NCBI GenBank assembly: GCA_019426215.1
Contig: CM033393.1
Coordinates: forward strand, 23,872,591 to 23,936,590
Direction of reading: 5' to 3'
Length of the DNA: 64,000 nucleotides
From: Buddleja alternifolia
Lineage: Eukaryota; Streptophyta; Magnoliopsida; Lamiales; Scrophulariaceae
The notes under the pieces were generated by a model that worked only from the letters and a program-made list of their open reading frames with translations, was not told the DNA's origin and did not search any database. Positions 36,081 through 48,067 of the stretch are shown here, piece by piece. Both the position numbers and the translations under genes were made by a program. Numbering within the stretch: position 1 is the first letter of the stretch; each line of letters starts with the position of its first letter.

Positions 36081-36806
36081 ATGGCTCAAGGACACGTTAA
36101 TTGGCATGTAAATGTACATGCAAATGGGCAAATATTTAGTGGGTTAGAAGAGGGGCGACTGATTTTCCATACAGATCCAGCTAGAGTTTGGACTCGTGGT
36201 ATGGCACTAGTCGGACATTATCCTGATCTGGTAGTCCACACTTTACGAGATGATCGGGATCGGATTTCGCGAGAGCGCGATCAGCTGCGTCGCGCAAGCA
36301 AAGAACAGGTCTTTTCCATTTTGGACCATCAGTCTAGACATGCCGATCAAGAGAACATAATAAAAGAACAGAAACTGCAAATAACAGAGTTGCAAAGTCA
36401 AGTGGCGGACCATCTGGCCACAATTAGACGTCTAGAGGGGAAATTAGTTGTGCAAAAACAAGAGATGACAAGTATACGTAGTGAAGGTAGAAGATTACAG
36501 AGAGACATGGACTACATGAACCATTTCTATGTTGAACATCTTCAAAAGGTTCAGAGTAGCTCACTCGCAATAGCTAGGGGTGCTAGTGAGGCAATATCCC
36601 GTGGTCGTGCTTTGACCATACCTCTGTTAGGACGGGAGCACGGGGAACTTATAGTTTCTGGAACTAGTCGATGGACCGATGGTAATGAGGGTACATCTCG
36701 GGGTAGAGTAGTAGAGAATAGCCCCGATGATAAGGATTTTGAGAAAGAGGACTCTGAGGAGGAGGATCCCGAGGATGACTCTTTTGGAGGAGAGGGGAAT
36801 GAGTGA
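36081..36806 (+). CDS. Extra upstream ORF of the Tekay element: coiled-coil protein of unknown function
   Basis: 241 codons between the PBS and gag, in the sense orientation. About residues 55-160 form a long charged coiled coil (for example RDDRDRISRERDQLRR and EQKLQITELQSQVADHL). Residues 205-241 are an acidic tail rich in Glu, Asp and Ser. There is no zinc knuckle, protease or signal peptide. The ATG directly follows a pyrimidine tract and AG (ttttcttcccag), which looks like a splice acceptor and would allow expression from a spliced leader. The ORF is undamaged although pol is broken. Extra ORFs are known in several plant Gypsy lineages such as Ogre/Tat. A role in RNA or gag binding is possible but not shown. 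Confidence 0.7.
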   Translation: MAQGHVNWHVNVHANGQIFSGLEEGRLIFHTDPARVWTRGMALVGHYPDLVVHTLRDDRDRISRERDQLRRASKEQVFSILDHQSRHADQENIIKEQKLQITELQSQVADHLATIRRLEGKLVVQKQEMTSIRSEGRRLQRDMDYMNHFYVEHLQKVQSSSLAIARGASEAISRGRALTIPLLGREHGELIVSGTSRWTDGNEGTSRGRVVENSPDDKDFEKEDSEEEDPEDDSFGGEGNE

Positions 36807-37134
36807 TAGATACTCTTTTAAGTTTCGTAGATTTTGTTGGGAATGAGAATGTTGGCTAGTAGATGATTCTGTATGACTACTATGTGTTTTCTTGTACATA
36901 AGTGAATGTTATATGTTCGCTTGGTACATAAGTTCATATCTATGTTTTGCTGGTATGTATGATGTATATGTTGTAAGGTATCGCGGATATATTAGTGTAA
37001 ATAGACCAGTGGTGGAATAAATATTGTTTGTTTGGTTTTAAGGAGTAACCTAATATTTGGGTCTAAAATTTTACGTAAGATAGTTAAGTTGCAAGTGTAC
37101 TACTCGTTATTAATAGCTTCTATGCGTATATAGG
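36807..37134 (+). other. Spacer between the extra ORF and gag
   Basis: About 330 bp of AT-rich non-coding sequence, with an acceptor-like end (atgcgtatatag) just before the gag ATG at 37135. I see no other feature. Confidence 0.6.
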
Positions 37135-40100
37135 ATGGCACCTTCTAGGAATACACGATCGAGAACTCGTCAGGAAGCACAACCTATTGATGATCGGGAA
37201 ACTCAACGATCTCCTGATAGTGTTTCAAGCCATTCGAAAACTGCAGCCCCTGGTGCGGCTCAACCAGGCGAAGATATGAGGCCGATGTTTCAAATGTGGC
37301 AGCAATTCATGCAGTTCTGTGGGCAACAACAACAACCACCTCGAGAAGAGCAGAATAATCGAGAGAAGACACCCATTGATGAAGATGTCGCATTCGACAG
37401 ATTTCTACAACTCAAACCGCCGAGATTTGCTGGTGAACCTGATGATCTGAAGGCTGAGTCTTGGATTGAGGAGATTCAAAAGATTTTTGGAATACTGAAT
37501 TACTTAGATCAGCAAAAGATCTCCTATGCAATATATCAGTTTGAAGGCTCTGCGTCACATTGGTGGCGAACTGTAGAGCATCGTTGGACCGTAGAAGGGA
37601 CACCACGAACTTGGGAGAACTTTGTGAAAGAGTTTGATAGGAGGTTCTTCCCACAGGTTAAGAAAGATCAAAGGGAAAGGGAATTCATGGATTTAGTTCA
37701 AGGATCCATGACAGTTTCCCAATATGAGGCTGCTTTTAATCGATTGATTAAGTATGCCCCTCACTATCTAAGTGATGAAGAGAGGAAAGTGAAAAAGTTT
37801 GTTGGAGGATTGAGGTACGGTATACGCTGGGCCACATTGTCAGCAGATTCAGTTAGCTATGTTCGGACAGTAGAACGTGCTATGCAAGTTGAAGCTGGAA
37901 TTCAAGAGCTGGACGCCACGAAAGGAAAGAATAAAATAGTTCGATCTGCACTACCTCATTGGCCACAGGGATCGCAACAGAGAAAGGGCCCAAGTATATT
38001 TAAGAGTAATGCAGGGAATTCTTCCCGTTACCCAACTCCATACCAAACAAATGTTGGAAAATCTTATAAACTATTGTCAAGGGTGGAGTGTGGATGTTGT
38101 GGTAGAACCGGGCATGATGAGTCAATCTGTTGGCTTAAAGATGGAAAATGTTTTCGATGTGGCAGCACTAAGCATTTCGTGAGGAACTGTCCGTTAAACA
38201 ATGAAGGACCGACGAGAGCACCAACTCCAATGACACCAACACCCACTCCCAATAATCGAGCAACTGGAGTTAATAGACCAACAGCACCTCAACAGAACAA
38301 CAAACCAAGAGTGCGTGCTAGGGCCTATGCCATTGAGGGAGAGGAAGCACCAGATCCTTCAGCAGTGGTGCAAGGTAAAGTTCACCTCTCTGGAAAAGTA
38401 GGTAAAGTATTATTTGACCCTGGTGCCACGCATTCATTTGTGTCTTCATCATTTGTGCATGATCTTACCTTGTCAGTTAATAAAATGCCTTATTTATTTG
38501 AAGTAAGTACCCCTATGGGCATGAGTACTACCACAGATTTAGTGTTTAAACAATGTGAGATTAAGATTGGTGAACAAGTCTTCCCGGCAAACTTGATTAA
38601 AATGCCAATCCAAGGGTACGATATAATCTTGGGTATGGACTGGTTGTATCACCATCATGCATACCTGGATTGTAGATCTAAGACCATTAAGTTGGGAAAG
38701 CACGAGCATAAAACTATTGCCCATCGAAACCTTTCCCTAGTTTCGGCGATGGTCGCAAAAAAGCTTTTAAGGCAGGGTGGTCAAGGATTCTTGGCTTACT
38801 TAATAAATAAGCCTAAGGACAAGGTTAAGCTGGAAGAAGTCCCGGTGGTAAATGAATACCCTGAAGTATTCCCGGAGAAATTAGATTCCTTACCACCAGA
38901 TCGGGACCTAGAATTTATTATTGAAACAGTGTCGGATGTTGCACCAATATCCAAGACCCCATATCGTATGGCACCTGCAGAATTGGTTGAGTTGAAGGCC
39001 CAACTGCAGCAACTATCGGATCTTGGATTCATTCGACCTATTAGTTCACCATGGGGAGCCCCTGTGTTGTTTGTCAAAAAGAAAGATGGTACACTAAGAA
39101 TGTGTATCGACTATCGAGGGTTAAATAATGTCACCATCAAGAATAAATATCCGCTACCCCACATTGAAGAATTGTTTGACCAACTTCAAGGAGCAAGTGT
39201 ATTTTCAAAACTCGATCTAAGACAAGGGTACTACCAACTTAAGGTCAGAGAGTCGGATATTCCCAAAACTGCATTTAATTCAAGGTATGGGCATTATGAG
39301 TTTGTAGTAATGCCTTTTGGACTAACTAATGCACCAGCGGCGTTCATGGATCTAATGCATCGAGTATTCCGACCCTACTTGGACAAGTTTGTAGTAATTT
39401 TTATTGATGATATTTTGATTTACTTAGAATCCAAGGAAAGGCACGAACAACATCTGAAAGTTATCTTGAAAACACTTCGAGACCAGAAGTTGTATGCCAA
39501 GTTTAGTAAGTGTGAATTTTGGCTCAACGAGGTAGCTTTCCTCGGTCATGTAGTATCTGAAAGAGGATTGCAGGTAGATCCTGCAAAGATAGAGGCCGTA
39601 GTAAATTGGAAAAGGCCAGAAAGCGTAAAAGAAATCAAAAGTTTCTTGGGATTGGCAGGATACTATCGAAAATTTGTTAAGGATTTCTCAAAGATCGCCA
39701 CTCCACTAACTCGACTTACGCAAAAAGAGGTCCCCTTCCGTTGGGATGATTCATGTGAAAAGGGATTTGAAGAGCTAAAGAAGAGGTTAACCACAGCACC
39801 CGTTCTGACCTTACCCAAGGGAGTGGAAAATTTTAGGGTGTATACTGACGCATCAAAGGAAGGACTAGGATGTGTGTTGATGCAAGATGGGAAAGTAATT
39901 GCATATGCTTCTAGGAAGCTTAAACCATATGAACAAAACTATCCAACTCAAGATTTGGAATTAGCAGCAATTGTATTCGCATTAGCTAAGTGGAGACATT
40001 ACCTCTATGGTACCACTTTTGAAATCCTCACTGATCATCAAAGTTTAAAATATCTCTTTACTCAGAAAGAATTAAATATGAGACAAAGAAGATGGATGGA

Positions 40101-41762
40101 GTTCCTTAATGATTATGACTGTCGAATCACCTACCATCCGGGTAAAGCTAATATAGTGGCCGACGTTTTAAGCAGGAAAGCAGAATTGGCTCAAATAAAA
40201 GTCAAGTTCGGGGAAGAAATAAAGCCCCATCTATTCCAGTTAACGTCTCATATCATAGTTGCTGGGCTATTCATTCGACCAGAGTGGCATCAAAGGATCA
40301 AAGATGCACAAGAAAAAGACGAGGAGATACAGAAGTACTTAAAGACAATGAGAAACAAACCAGGTTCAAACTTTAACATAGATGAAGAAGGAATATTTAA
40401 ATTTTCAAAAAGAGTTTATGTTCCAGAGCAGCTGAGAGGAGAAGTATTAAAGGAAGCACACAAAACTAAGCTAGCCATCCACCCAGGGGGCACAAAGATG
40501 TATAATGACATGAAGAAACAATTTTGGTGGAATGGAATGAAATTGGACATTGCAAAATTTGTTCAGAAATGCCTCGTGTGCCAACAAGTAAAAGCGGAAC
40601 ATCAAAAACCATCAAGACTATAGCAGCCCCTTCCGATTCCAGATTCTGGAAATGGGAAATGATCACCATGGATTTTGTGACGGGTTTGCCTAAGGTAAGA
40701 AAAGGATTTGATGGGATTTGGGTCTTTGTGGATAGGCTCACTAAGTCTGCGCACTTCCTACCGGTTAGAACGAATTATAAGGTGGAGACCTTAGCAGAAT
40801 TGTACAAAAGGGAAATTATCCGACTTCATGGGATACCGGTTAGCATTGTCTCCGACAGAGATCCCAAATTTACATCTAGATTATGGAAACAGTTCCAAGA
40901 AGATCTAGGCACGAAGTTGAACTTTAGCACCGCCTTCCACCCACAGACCGATGGACAATCAGAAAGGGTGATAAGGATAATTGAAGATATGCTAAGGACT
41001 TCTGTACTAGACTTTGGAGAGGCATGGGATACACACCTTCCGTGAGTGGAATTCGCCTATAACAATAGTTACCAGGTCACCATCCAAATGGCACCCTATG
41101 AGGCACTTTATGGGCGGAAATGTCGATCCCCGCTCTATTGGGATTTAGATGATTGGAGAGCACCATCGCGGGATGGACAAAAAAGGGCCTTGAGGGTGGA
41201 AATGATACAAGAAGCCATTGACAAAGTTCAAATCATCAAACAACGAATGAGTGCAGCTCAGAGTCGTCAAAAGAGCTATGCCGACACACGACGCAAGGAC
41301 TTAGAATTTCAAGTGGGAGACCAAGTTTTTATTAAAGTATCACCGAGAAGAGGCGTTACGAGGATGGGAAAAGGGGGAAAGCTTCAACCTCGATATATAG
41401 GACCATTCCAGATCTTGAAGCGTGTTGGGGTAGTAGCGTATGAAGTCAAACTACCTAACAATATTTCCCATATTCATAATGTGTTCCATGTATCACAACT
41501 TAAGAAGTACCATCCTGATCCGTCGCATGTGATATCACATGAGGAATTACAACTAGAACCCAATTTGTCGTATGAAGAGATGCCGATACGTATACTGGAC
41601 TTCAAATACCAAGAATTACGATCTCGAAAAATACCCTTAGTCAATGTATTGTGGAGAAACCATCAGGTTGAAGAAGCAACTTGGGAGCAAGAAGATGACA
41701 TGAGAAAAAGATATCCGGATGTCTTTGGGACCTCTCAGAATTTGGGGACCAAATTCTCTTAA
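37135..41762 (+). pseudogene. Tekay gag-pol polyprotein with chromodomain-like C-terminus, broken in integrase
   Basis: One frame runs 1162 codons from the ATG at 37135. It holds gag, two CCHC knuckles ([14 protein letters not shown] and [14 protein letters not shown], about residues 318-352), protease ([12 protein letters not shown] near 426, with DPG in place of the usual DSG), RT (catalytic FIDDIL near 756), RNase H ([10 protein letters not shown] near 902) and the integrase zinc domain. A stop (tag) at 40621 and a frame change near 40650 move the integrase core to 40524-41045 (MDFVTGLP, VSDRDPKF, PQTDGQSERV). A stop at 41043 precedes the last segment, 41046-41762, with the GPY-like region and a chromodomain-like end (LWRNHQVEEATWEQED). 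The rest is intact and the lesions look recent. Confidence 0.9.
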
Positions 41763-41774
41763 GGAGGGGGGAGT
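41761..41774 (+). other. Polypurine tract of the Tekay element
   Basis: aaggaggggggagt directly before the 3' LTR. Confidence 0.85.
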
Positions 41775-44416
41775 TATAACACCTAATATTCTCGGCTCCT
41801 AATTTCGTAGAAGTGAAGGTAAACATTACGATCACCGCTAATTAGATTTCGTAAATTATTTGATTGTAGTGATTCGCGTTCGACTAAAAATATTTTTCTA
41901 CTTGCTTATATAACTATTATTAAATCTATATGTGAAATAGGTTAGTAGTATTTACACCTCATGGTGGAATAGTTGATGCATTATATCATCTAAGGTGTAT
42001 ATATATATATCTATATATATTCATCTTCATCAATTGATTACCAATAGTTAAATGGGATCATGCCTAACTACATATATATATATATATATACATAGGCACA
42101 AACACATGCACACACACATATATATATATATACACGTACCATTCATGCTCTAATAGAGAAAGTAAGATTAGGAGGTGGCAAATTTAGATAATTACATCTC
42201 ATCTTGCCTAAAAAACGTGGCTCATGGAGGATTAATCTCCATTTCTTTTTTCCTACCTTTTGACCAAGACCTCCTTATATACTACAATTCAGCCTTTCAA
42301 AACTTCATTCATCACCACACCTGAAGAAACTCTGAAAATTAGCACCTATCTCATCTCAAATACATGAAAAGCTGAAGGAGAAGAAAAAAAAATCCAATAG
42401 GGGAAAAGATCATCCTTTCTTCTTTCTCTTAAGGTATATGGTAGTTAATCAATGCTTTTGCATGAATATGTTGTATATTAAATGTAGTTCAAGCTGTATA
42501 TGACCTGTAATTGAGAGTATCATATCATATATATGTATTTTAGTTAACTTCAATGGCATGATGTTCAGTTGTGTTTGGAACTTTCAGTTTCTGAAGTTAC
42601 GTTTAAAGCTGTAATGAGGTGCCTAAAATTGTGAGTTTGATTATGATAAATTTTTTGGAATACCTTGATTGTGTGTTAAACATCTATGAAAAATTTGGTA
42701 AGTATTAGAGTTTTGTGGAATTTTCTAAAAATCGTTGAACAAAATCGCCAGTCTGTTCGGCGGAAGTGAAAATTGTTACTGTTTTGAAGATATTTCGTGT
42801 ACCTGGAAATTTTGGTTTACTCTAAAACGTTTACAGTAGCTTGATAAATGTGTTATAGAGACGTCACATAAATTTCGGAATTGTTCAGTGTACAGGGGAT
42901 TTTACAAAAATATTTGAATATAAGGTGTCTGTTCTGAAACAAATATGTCGGGACAGTCCCGTTTCGTTGATCGAATCCCCAATTTGATAAGGAAATTAAA
43001 TCTGGAAAAATTATGTAGACTTTTTCAGCATCCTTTCTGATATCGTGAAAAATTGGAGAAAGAAATTCCAATCCGAGAATGTGTTACAAAATTGTTGAAA
43101 TATATTGCGCATGTAAGGGGGCTTGTTTGAACTTAATTGCCTATATGTTTGGATAGTAGGATATAACTTGTTGTATGTGATTAGCTTAAAGTGTATTGTT
43201 TTATGAAAATGATGGTATTTTGAATCACAGGATACTTTCGTGATTCCGAGGCCGAGGCAACGACGCCGGTTTATTATTGTGAGGGTTTCTCTTATTCTTT
43301 CAACTTGATCTTGCTTACCATTTTTCGTTCCCTTTATCTAATAAATCATAGCCAAGTGTGACCTCATAAAGTTTCATTGATCAGACTCTTATTCTCATCT
43401 AAGGTAAGTGTCCAACCGTGTCCCAATTTGTAGTCTATCGTTCTTGTTTCCGCTCGCTCTCGCTCGAATACAAATCAGTGTACATATTCTAGTAGGAAAC
43501 TCGTTGAAACGATTATTCTTCTTGGCTCTATTCTGTCGGCTAAGGGAGCTAAGTGCTATACGGGACAAAGTGCCACGTGACGGCGGGGGCCACCGCTTGA
43601 ACCCGTAGGAGCCACCTCTAGAATCCCGAAGTCTGGCATCCATCCGCGACGTGTCATTTTCTTGATATACAGCTTTGATTCGAAAAAGCAGAGTGAAGGG
43701 AGCTAAGTGCTATACGGGACAAAGTGCCACGCGACGGCGGGGGCAACCTCTTGAACCCGTAGGAGGCACCACTAGAATCCCGACACCTGGAACACTTCAT
43801 AGAACATAAAGGTGTGAAGCCTCCTGCTGGTATGGGACAGTGGAAGGTGGATCACGATCACATGATATGATTACAAAAGTACATGGGTTATGTCCTCTAA
43901 TTCATACGTAACATACTCGATTAATTTACCTTGTGATATGTTATTCTATTATTTTGCTTGCCATCGTATATGTCCATGTCGTTATTGATTTTCGCTGCAG
44001 ATTCTATCTCTCATGATAAGGTACAGCAAACCATTAGCCTACCTCACTGGGTCATTCGGACTCACCCTTTTTCTTTTCTCTTTCTAACTTTTCAGAAGAG
44101 CACGACGCAGGACCAGAGGGGGAAAATCTTGGCTAAGAAAGTTTTGAGGGTTCCCTAAAGTTTGAGAGTCAGATGTAGTTGTGTTGAATACCTTGTTCAT
44201 ATAATTATCTATTTTTTCTGGCTTGGGGTTTTGAATTTCATCTGAACTCTTATATGTAAATATGATGTTATGTGGTTATGTATATATGTGGGTATCTTGA
44301 ATTTTTTTGTATAGTTCACGCTTAGCGTTAGCTCATGAAGGGATCGTCTCTCAAATTGAGCTAGCGTTGCGGTGTGGCGGGCTTCGGCTCCCATCCCCTG
44401 GCCGGAGGTTGCCACA
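41775..44416 (+). repeat. 3' LTR of the Tekay element
   Basis: 2642 bp, almost identical to 33311-35946, ending ggttgccaca. Its first two bases are TA instead of TG, a G-to-A change at the very end. Small differences include extra TA units near 42070 and single-base changes. Confidence 0.92.
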
Positions 44417-44420
44417 AATA

Positions 44421-45755
44421 ATGGCCACACAATTCAATTGTCTAACTCTAAAGGGGAAGGTCGAATGGTTGCAAAACACTATTCGAGACATGAAACCGTT
44501 AGTAGTCCCACCTCACCCATGGAAAGTATCACCAATGATTGATGCACCTACTCTAACCGTCGTACCAATAGTGGCTACACCTCTACCACAACAAGGACTA
44601 TATGAGTCACAGAAACCTTATATTGAGTAAATTCAAGCCATAAGGCAAGCATTCATTCCACAATTCTACCAAGTGGATATTCTTGAGGTGGAGGAAGAAT
44701 CCGATAATATCATGGAAGAGATGCGCCTTATGGCAAAGGACATATGTTTGGGGATGAGGGAGATGAGTTGTCAACCTAAACACCTCACAAAGGAAATCTA
44801 CTTGAGAGCATCCGAGACAGAGAGCCCAAAAACTAAGAAATCTCTTTCCACTCTCTCTCAACCTTCTCAAATATGTGCCCCATTTCCTTTAGCTCTAAGA
44901 CGGAAAAAAGTAAATTTGATCAAGTCTTAGACAATTTGCGAGAGGTGAAGGTCAACGAGCCCTTTGTCGATTCTATCTTGCAAACGCAATGTATCTCAAA
45001 GCTATCCACGGATATTTTGTTGAACAAGCAACCTTGGGAAGAAGTGCACATAGTTTGTTTGACAAAAATCTGCTTGGTGGGTACTCTCCATGATCCTTCA
45101 AGTCAATGCAAGGCCGCAAGACTTCTTTCCATCCCGTGCACTATAGGAGAAACGAAGTTTGATTGTGTCATTCTGAATTCGGAAGTCGGAGTTAATTTTC
45201 TTCCTTGTACATGGTTCAAAAAGTTGGGTTTTAATGAGCTTAAGCCGACGTCGATGCGGTTACAATTCGAGGACAAATCATTCAAACACCCAAGGGGAGT
45301 TGTTGAGAATGTGCTCGTGAAAATTGACAAATATCACTTTTTATCGACTTCGTAACTTGTGAGATGGATGAGACCATTGAAGCACCTCTGATCCTAGGAA
45401 AACCTTTCCTAGCCATCTGTAATGCACGCTTGATAAGGTGAATGGTAAGTTAGTCTTAAATATGGGCAGTAAAAGAGTGTGTCTCAATGCATTCAAAGAA
45501 AAACGTAGACTACAACCTCACACGAACTATTCAAAATTAGATACGTTTAATCTTTTAAGTGTTGAGAAATCACAGGAACACTTTTCATATGATCCACGGA
45601 AGATGACGCACAAGGAATTCAAGAAGAAAGGATTAGTGGAAGGTTTACTCGATATTGAGCAACTGTTACCCACAGCGGGTATTGAAACGAAGCTGTGCCC
45701 GGAAATCAATAGGAGAGTGGAAAAGTCGTCTATTCCACTCTATGATCCTCATTGA
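44421..45755 (+). pseudogene. Athila-like gag/protease fragment, broken
   Basis: Pieces in several frames. 44421-44630 begins MATQFNCLTLKGKVEWLQ, of gag character. 44673-44930 and 44873-45355 continue toward the protease (IPCTIGETKFDCVILNSE...VNFLPCTWFKKLGF, then LKPTSM and HPRGVVENVLVKIDK). 45438-45755 follows with KVNGKLVLNMGSKRV. The usual protease core D-x-G is replaced around NSEVG. Stops lie at 44628, 45353 and 45753. An old dead copy. Confidence 0.65.
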
Positions 45756-45970
45756 GTCGACTTTGAAAGTCAAGCTAATGACTATAAACAAGCGCTTCTT
45801 GGGAGGCAACCCAAGCTCTCTTTTCCTTCTCGTCTTTTCATGTTTCTCGTTTAGTTTGCTTTGTTTTCTTGTGCTTAGTCTTTGTTTAGTTTGAGTTTAT
45901 CGTTGTGTTGATTGTTTTCTTTCTTTATTTTTGCAGGAAACAGACTTAAATTTCAACGCGTCAACACTTC

Positions 45971-46286
45971 CACGCCTGGGCGCCCCGTATATCGCGCCCA
46001 CGTGCCAATCAACCTCAGTTGGCATTTCGGTTCGCAGATTCACGCCCAGGCGCCGTCTCCCTCACGCCTGGGCGCTGCTTCAGAACACGGCCCGGCGCCA
46101 GACTCCCACGCTTAAGCACCGCAGGAGCCCAAAAGTCACATTTGCTTCGCATCATGGCTCTTGTGCGCCACCACTTCCACGCCTGGGCGCCACGTGAACC
46201 ACGCCCAAACGTCAAGTACTCCATGCCCGGGCGTTGACTGAACACCAAAGGCCAACTTTCGCTTCGCAAAATGGCGCCTAGGCGCC
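45971..46286 (+). repeat. GC-rich degenerate 14-mer repeats with about 22-bp periodicity
   Basis: Variants of cacgcctgggcgcc occur near 45971, 46041, 46063, 46086, 46107, 46178, 46200, 46222 and 46271. Several spacings are 21-23 bp, and others (70, 71) are near three times that. Each core is nearly self-complementary. The zone lies in the 3' non-pol part of the Athila-like remnant. Confidence 0.75.
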
Positions 46287-46775
46287 AAACAGGTATTTAT
46301 GTTAATTTTCAATCAAAGTTAGGTCGCGAGGATGAAGAGGGCCATGAGCCCAGAGATGATGATTTTGTGGACCATTTTATCCATGAGGATGATTAGCTTT
46401 GTTGTTTAGTCTTTTTCTTGTTTTCTTTTGTCGGATTTTTTTTTTCTGTTTCGTTATTTAGATTTTGGTATTGTGGGATTTATGGATATTTCATTTGTTT
46501 CTGTTTGTCATCCTTGTTTTATCGTCGTTGCTTGCTTGTTCCGTTTAGCCTTCGTTTATGTTTGTTGTTTGTTTTCGTTTCTCGCTTCTATCCATTAGTT
46601 AACGTTTTATCTGGCTAGCGTATGTTTGATGTGTAGTGTTGATATCTTGGTTTCCCCCGTGGTTGCCACTCTTGGACTCAATTGCCTTAGTGGACTCGGG
46701 TTTGCTTTTCAGCCACCCTATGGTGATGTGTACTCTACCCTTTTCTTTTTCGAACATTGGGGACAATGTTCATAT

Positions 46776-46793
46776 TAAGTTTGGGGGGTGGGT
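46776..46793 (+). other. Polypurine-like tract of the Athila-like remnant
   Basis: taagtttggggggtggg after 'cattggggacaatgtt', the usual Athila context ahead of the 3' LTR. Sequence from about 46795 to 48067 may be part of that LTR. No ORF is supported there. Confidence 0.5.
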
Positions 46794-46794
46794 T

Positions 46795-48067
46795 ACTAGA
46801 TCCATTGTAGTCGTGTTTATCCATGTTTTATATATTTCAGTCTATTGGGGGGGTGGCACCTCTACATGTGAAACTTACGCAATTTTGAAAATTTTTAGAT
46901 AGAGTTTCAACCCTTCACTCGATGCATTGAGAATGGTTAATTTGAATACATGGCATGTTTTCTCTATCAATATGGATTTTAATGACTATACACATCGTTC
47001 CTTGCTTGTGGGACCCTAAACTAAGCTAGATTGACCTTAAGACGATTCACATATGCTCATAAGTCGAGAATAGAGGAGTTGAGTGGGTAACCATTGTGAA
47101 ACACTTAAAGGCTTGATCCCGGAAATATCAATCTAGAATTTTCACATGTGCTATGAGTTGAGAATGTTAACTTTGTATGCTTAACAAGAATAAAAAGAGG
47201 TTGAACTTTGGTATGACTGTAAAAGTCAGGCTTAATAGATACTGGGGGCGAAGAACACCATGCCTAGAATACTGTACCATTATGCTAATTTGAGCTAAGC
47301 TCAAGCCAATGCTAGTGTAAAGGGAATAAGGACCTAGTTTTGTTCTGTGGCCTTTGACACTCCAGCGATTAAGCCCTTAGGAGTGTCTTTACACTTAATA
47401 CCCTAACGCCGTCCGGTTTGGGAAGTATTGGCCTAAAGCTCGTTACAAGGGTGTCATAGAAAGCCTAAGAGGACCGAACATTGCACATGGTCTAGCCTCT
47501 AATGTTTTAAGTTGAAAGTTGCATAAGTTAAAGCCTAAAGTGGATTAAGTGATGAATTTTTAGTGGCTATGAAGTTTTCTTCAATTCTCATACCATGTGA
47601 CCAATCGAAAATAGATAGATATGGGATTAATGCTTGAAAAGTGGTAAGAATGCCACTCAACTATAATGTTTGAGATTTATTACACTACACCCTTAGGATG
47701 ATCTTTTCGATGTTAAGGCGTAACATGAGCAAGTGTGTGACGTGTATATATATGTAAATTTGAGCTTAAACAGATGAATTCATGCCATTGTGTTTTTATT
47801 AATCATATTGATTTCCGTTGATTGATCTGGGTTGAAAATCTTTCGATTTTGTGGGTATATCGTATGCAAACCCTCACGAGACTATAACTCGTCCTTTGAG
47901 GTAACTCAAGGGTTCAAAGGCTTGTTGCATTCGCTAAAAGCAACCGTGTACTCCACAAAAGCGAGTTAGGTAGTTTTTTCTTCTTTATGTTTCTCCCGTG
48001 TCTGATGATGTTTTTTATTTTCCTATCCTATAGCTCTTATTGCTCGAGGATGAGCAATTGATAATGG
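46795..48067 (+). repeat. Probable partial 3' LTR of the Athila-like remnant, no gene
   Basis: 1.27 kb of non-coding sequence between the polypurine-like tract and SIRE copy B. It ends 'gctcgaggatgagcaattgataatgg', a phrase also common just before polypurine tracts of Gypsy elements, so the exact nature of the last part is uncertain. No second LTR copy is present in the window to confirm the call. Confidence 0.4.

Larger units (their letters stand above)
33311..44416 (+). mobile_element. Tekay/Del-type Ty3-Gypsy chromovirus with extra 5' ORF
   Basis: 11.1 kb: 5' LTR (33311-35946), iMet PBS (35952), an extra ORF (36081-36806), gag-pol (37135-41762) ending in a chromodomain-like region, polypurine tract and 3' LTR (41775-44416). 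The LTRs are nearly identical, so the copy is young. The left flank is satellite (ggaag) and the right flank is an Athila-like remnant (aataa), with no target duplication, which points to recombination between elements or a deletion at one side. Confidence 0.9.
44417..48067 (+). mobile_element. Athila-like Ty3-Gypsy remnant, internally deleted and truncated at both ends
   Basis: Lies between the Tekay 3' LTR and SIRE copy B. It has gag/protease pieces (44421-45755), then the end of the coding region (LLGRQP-like codons near 45800), a GC-rich repeat zone, a polypurine-like tract (46776-46793) and AT-rich sequence up to 48067. RT, RNase H and integrase are missing between protease and the end of the coding region. 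The family call rests on the protease wording and the 'ggggacaatgttcat...aagtttggggggtg' context known from Athila elements. Confidence 0.65.

Noticed and set aside
45971..46286. CRISPR-like appearance of regularly spaced short repeats
   Set aside because: Repeats are degenerate, spacers are about 8 bp, and the setting is a plant retrotransposon remnant without cas genes.
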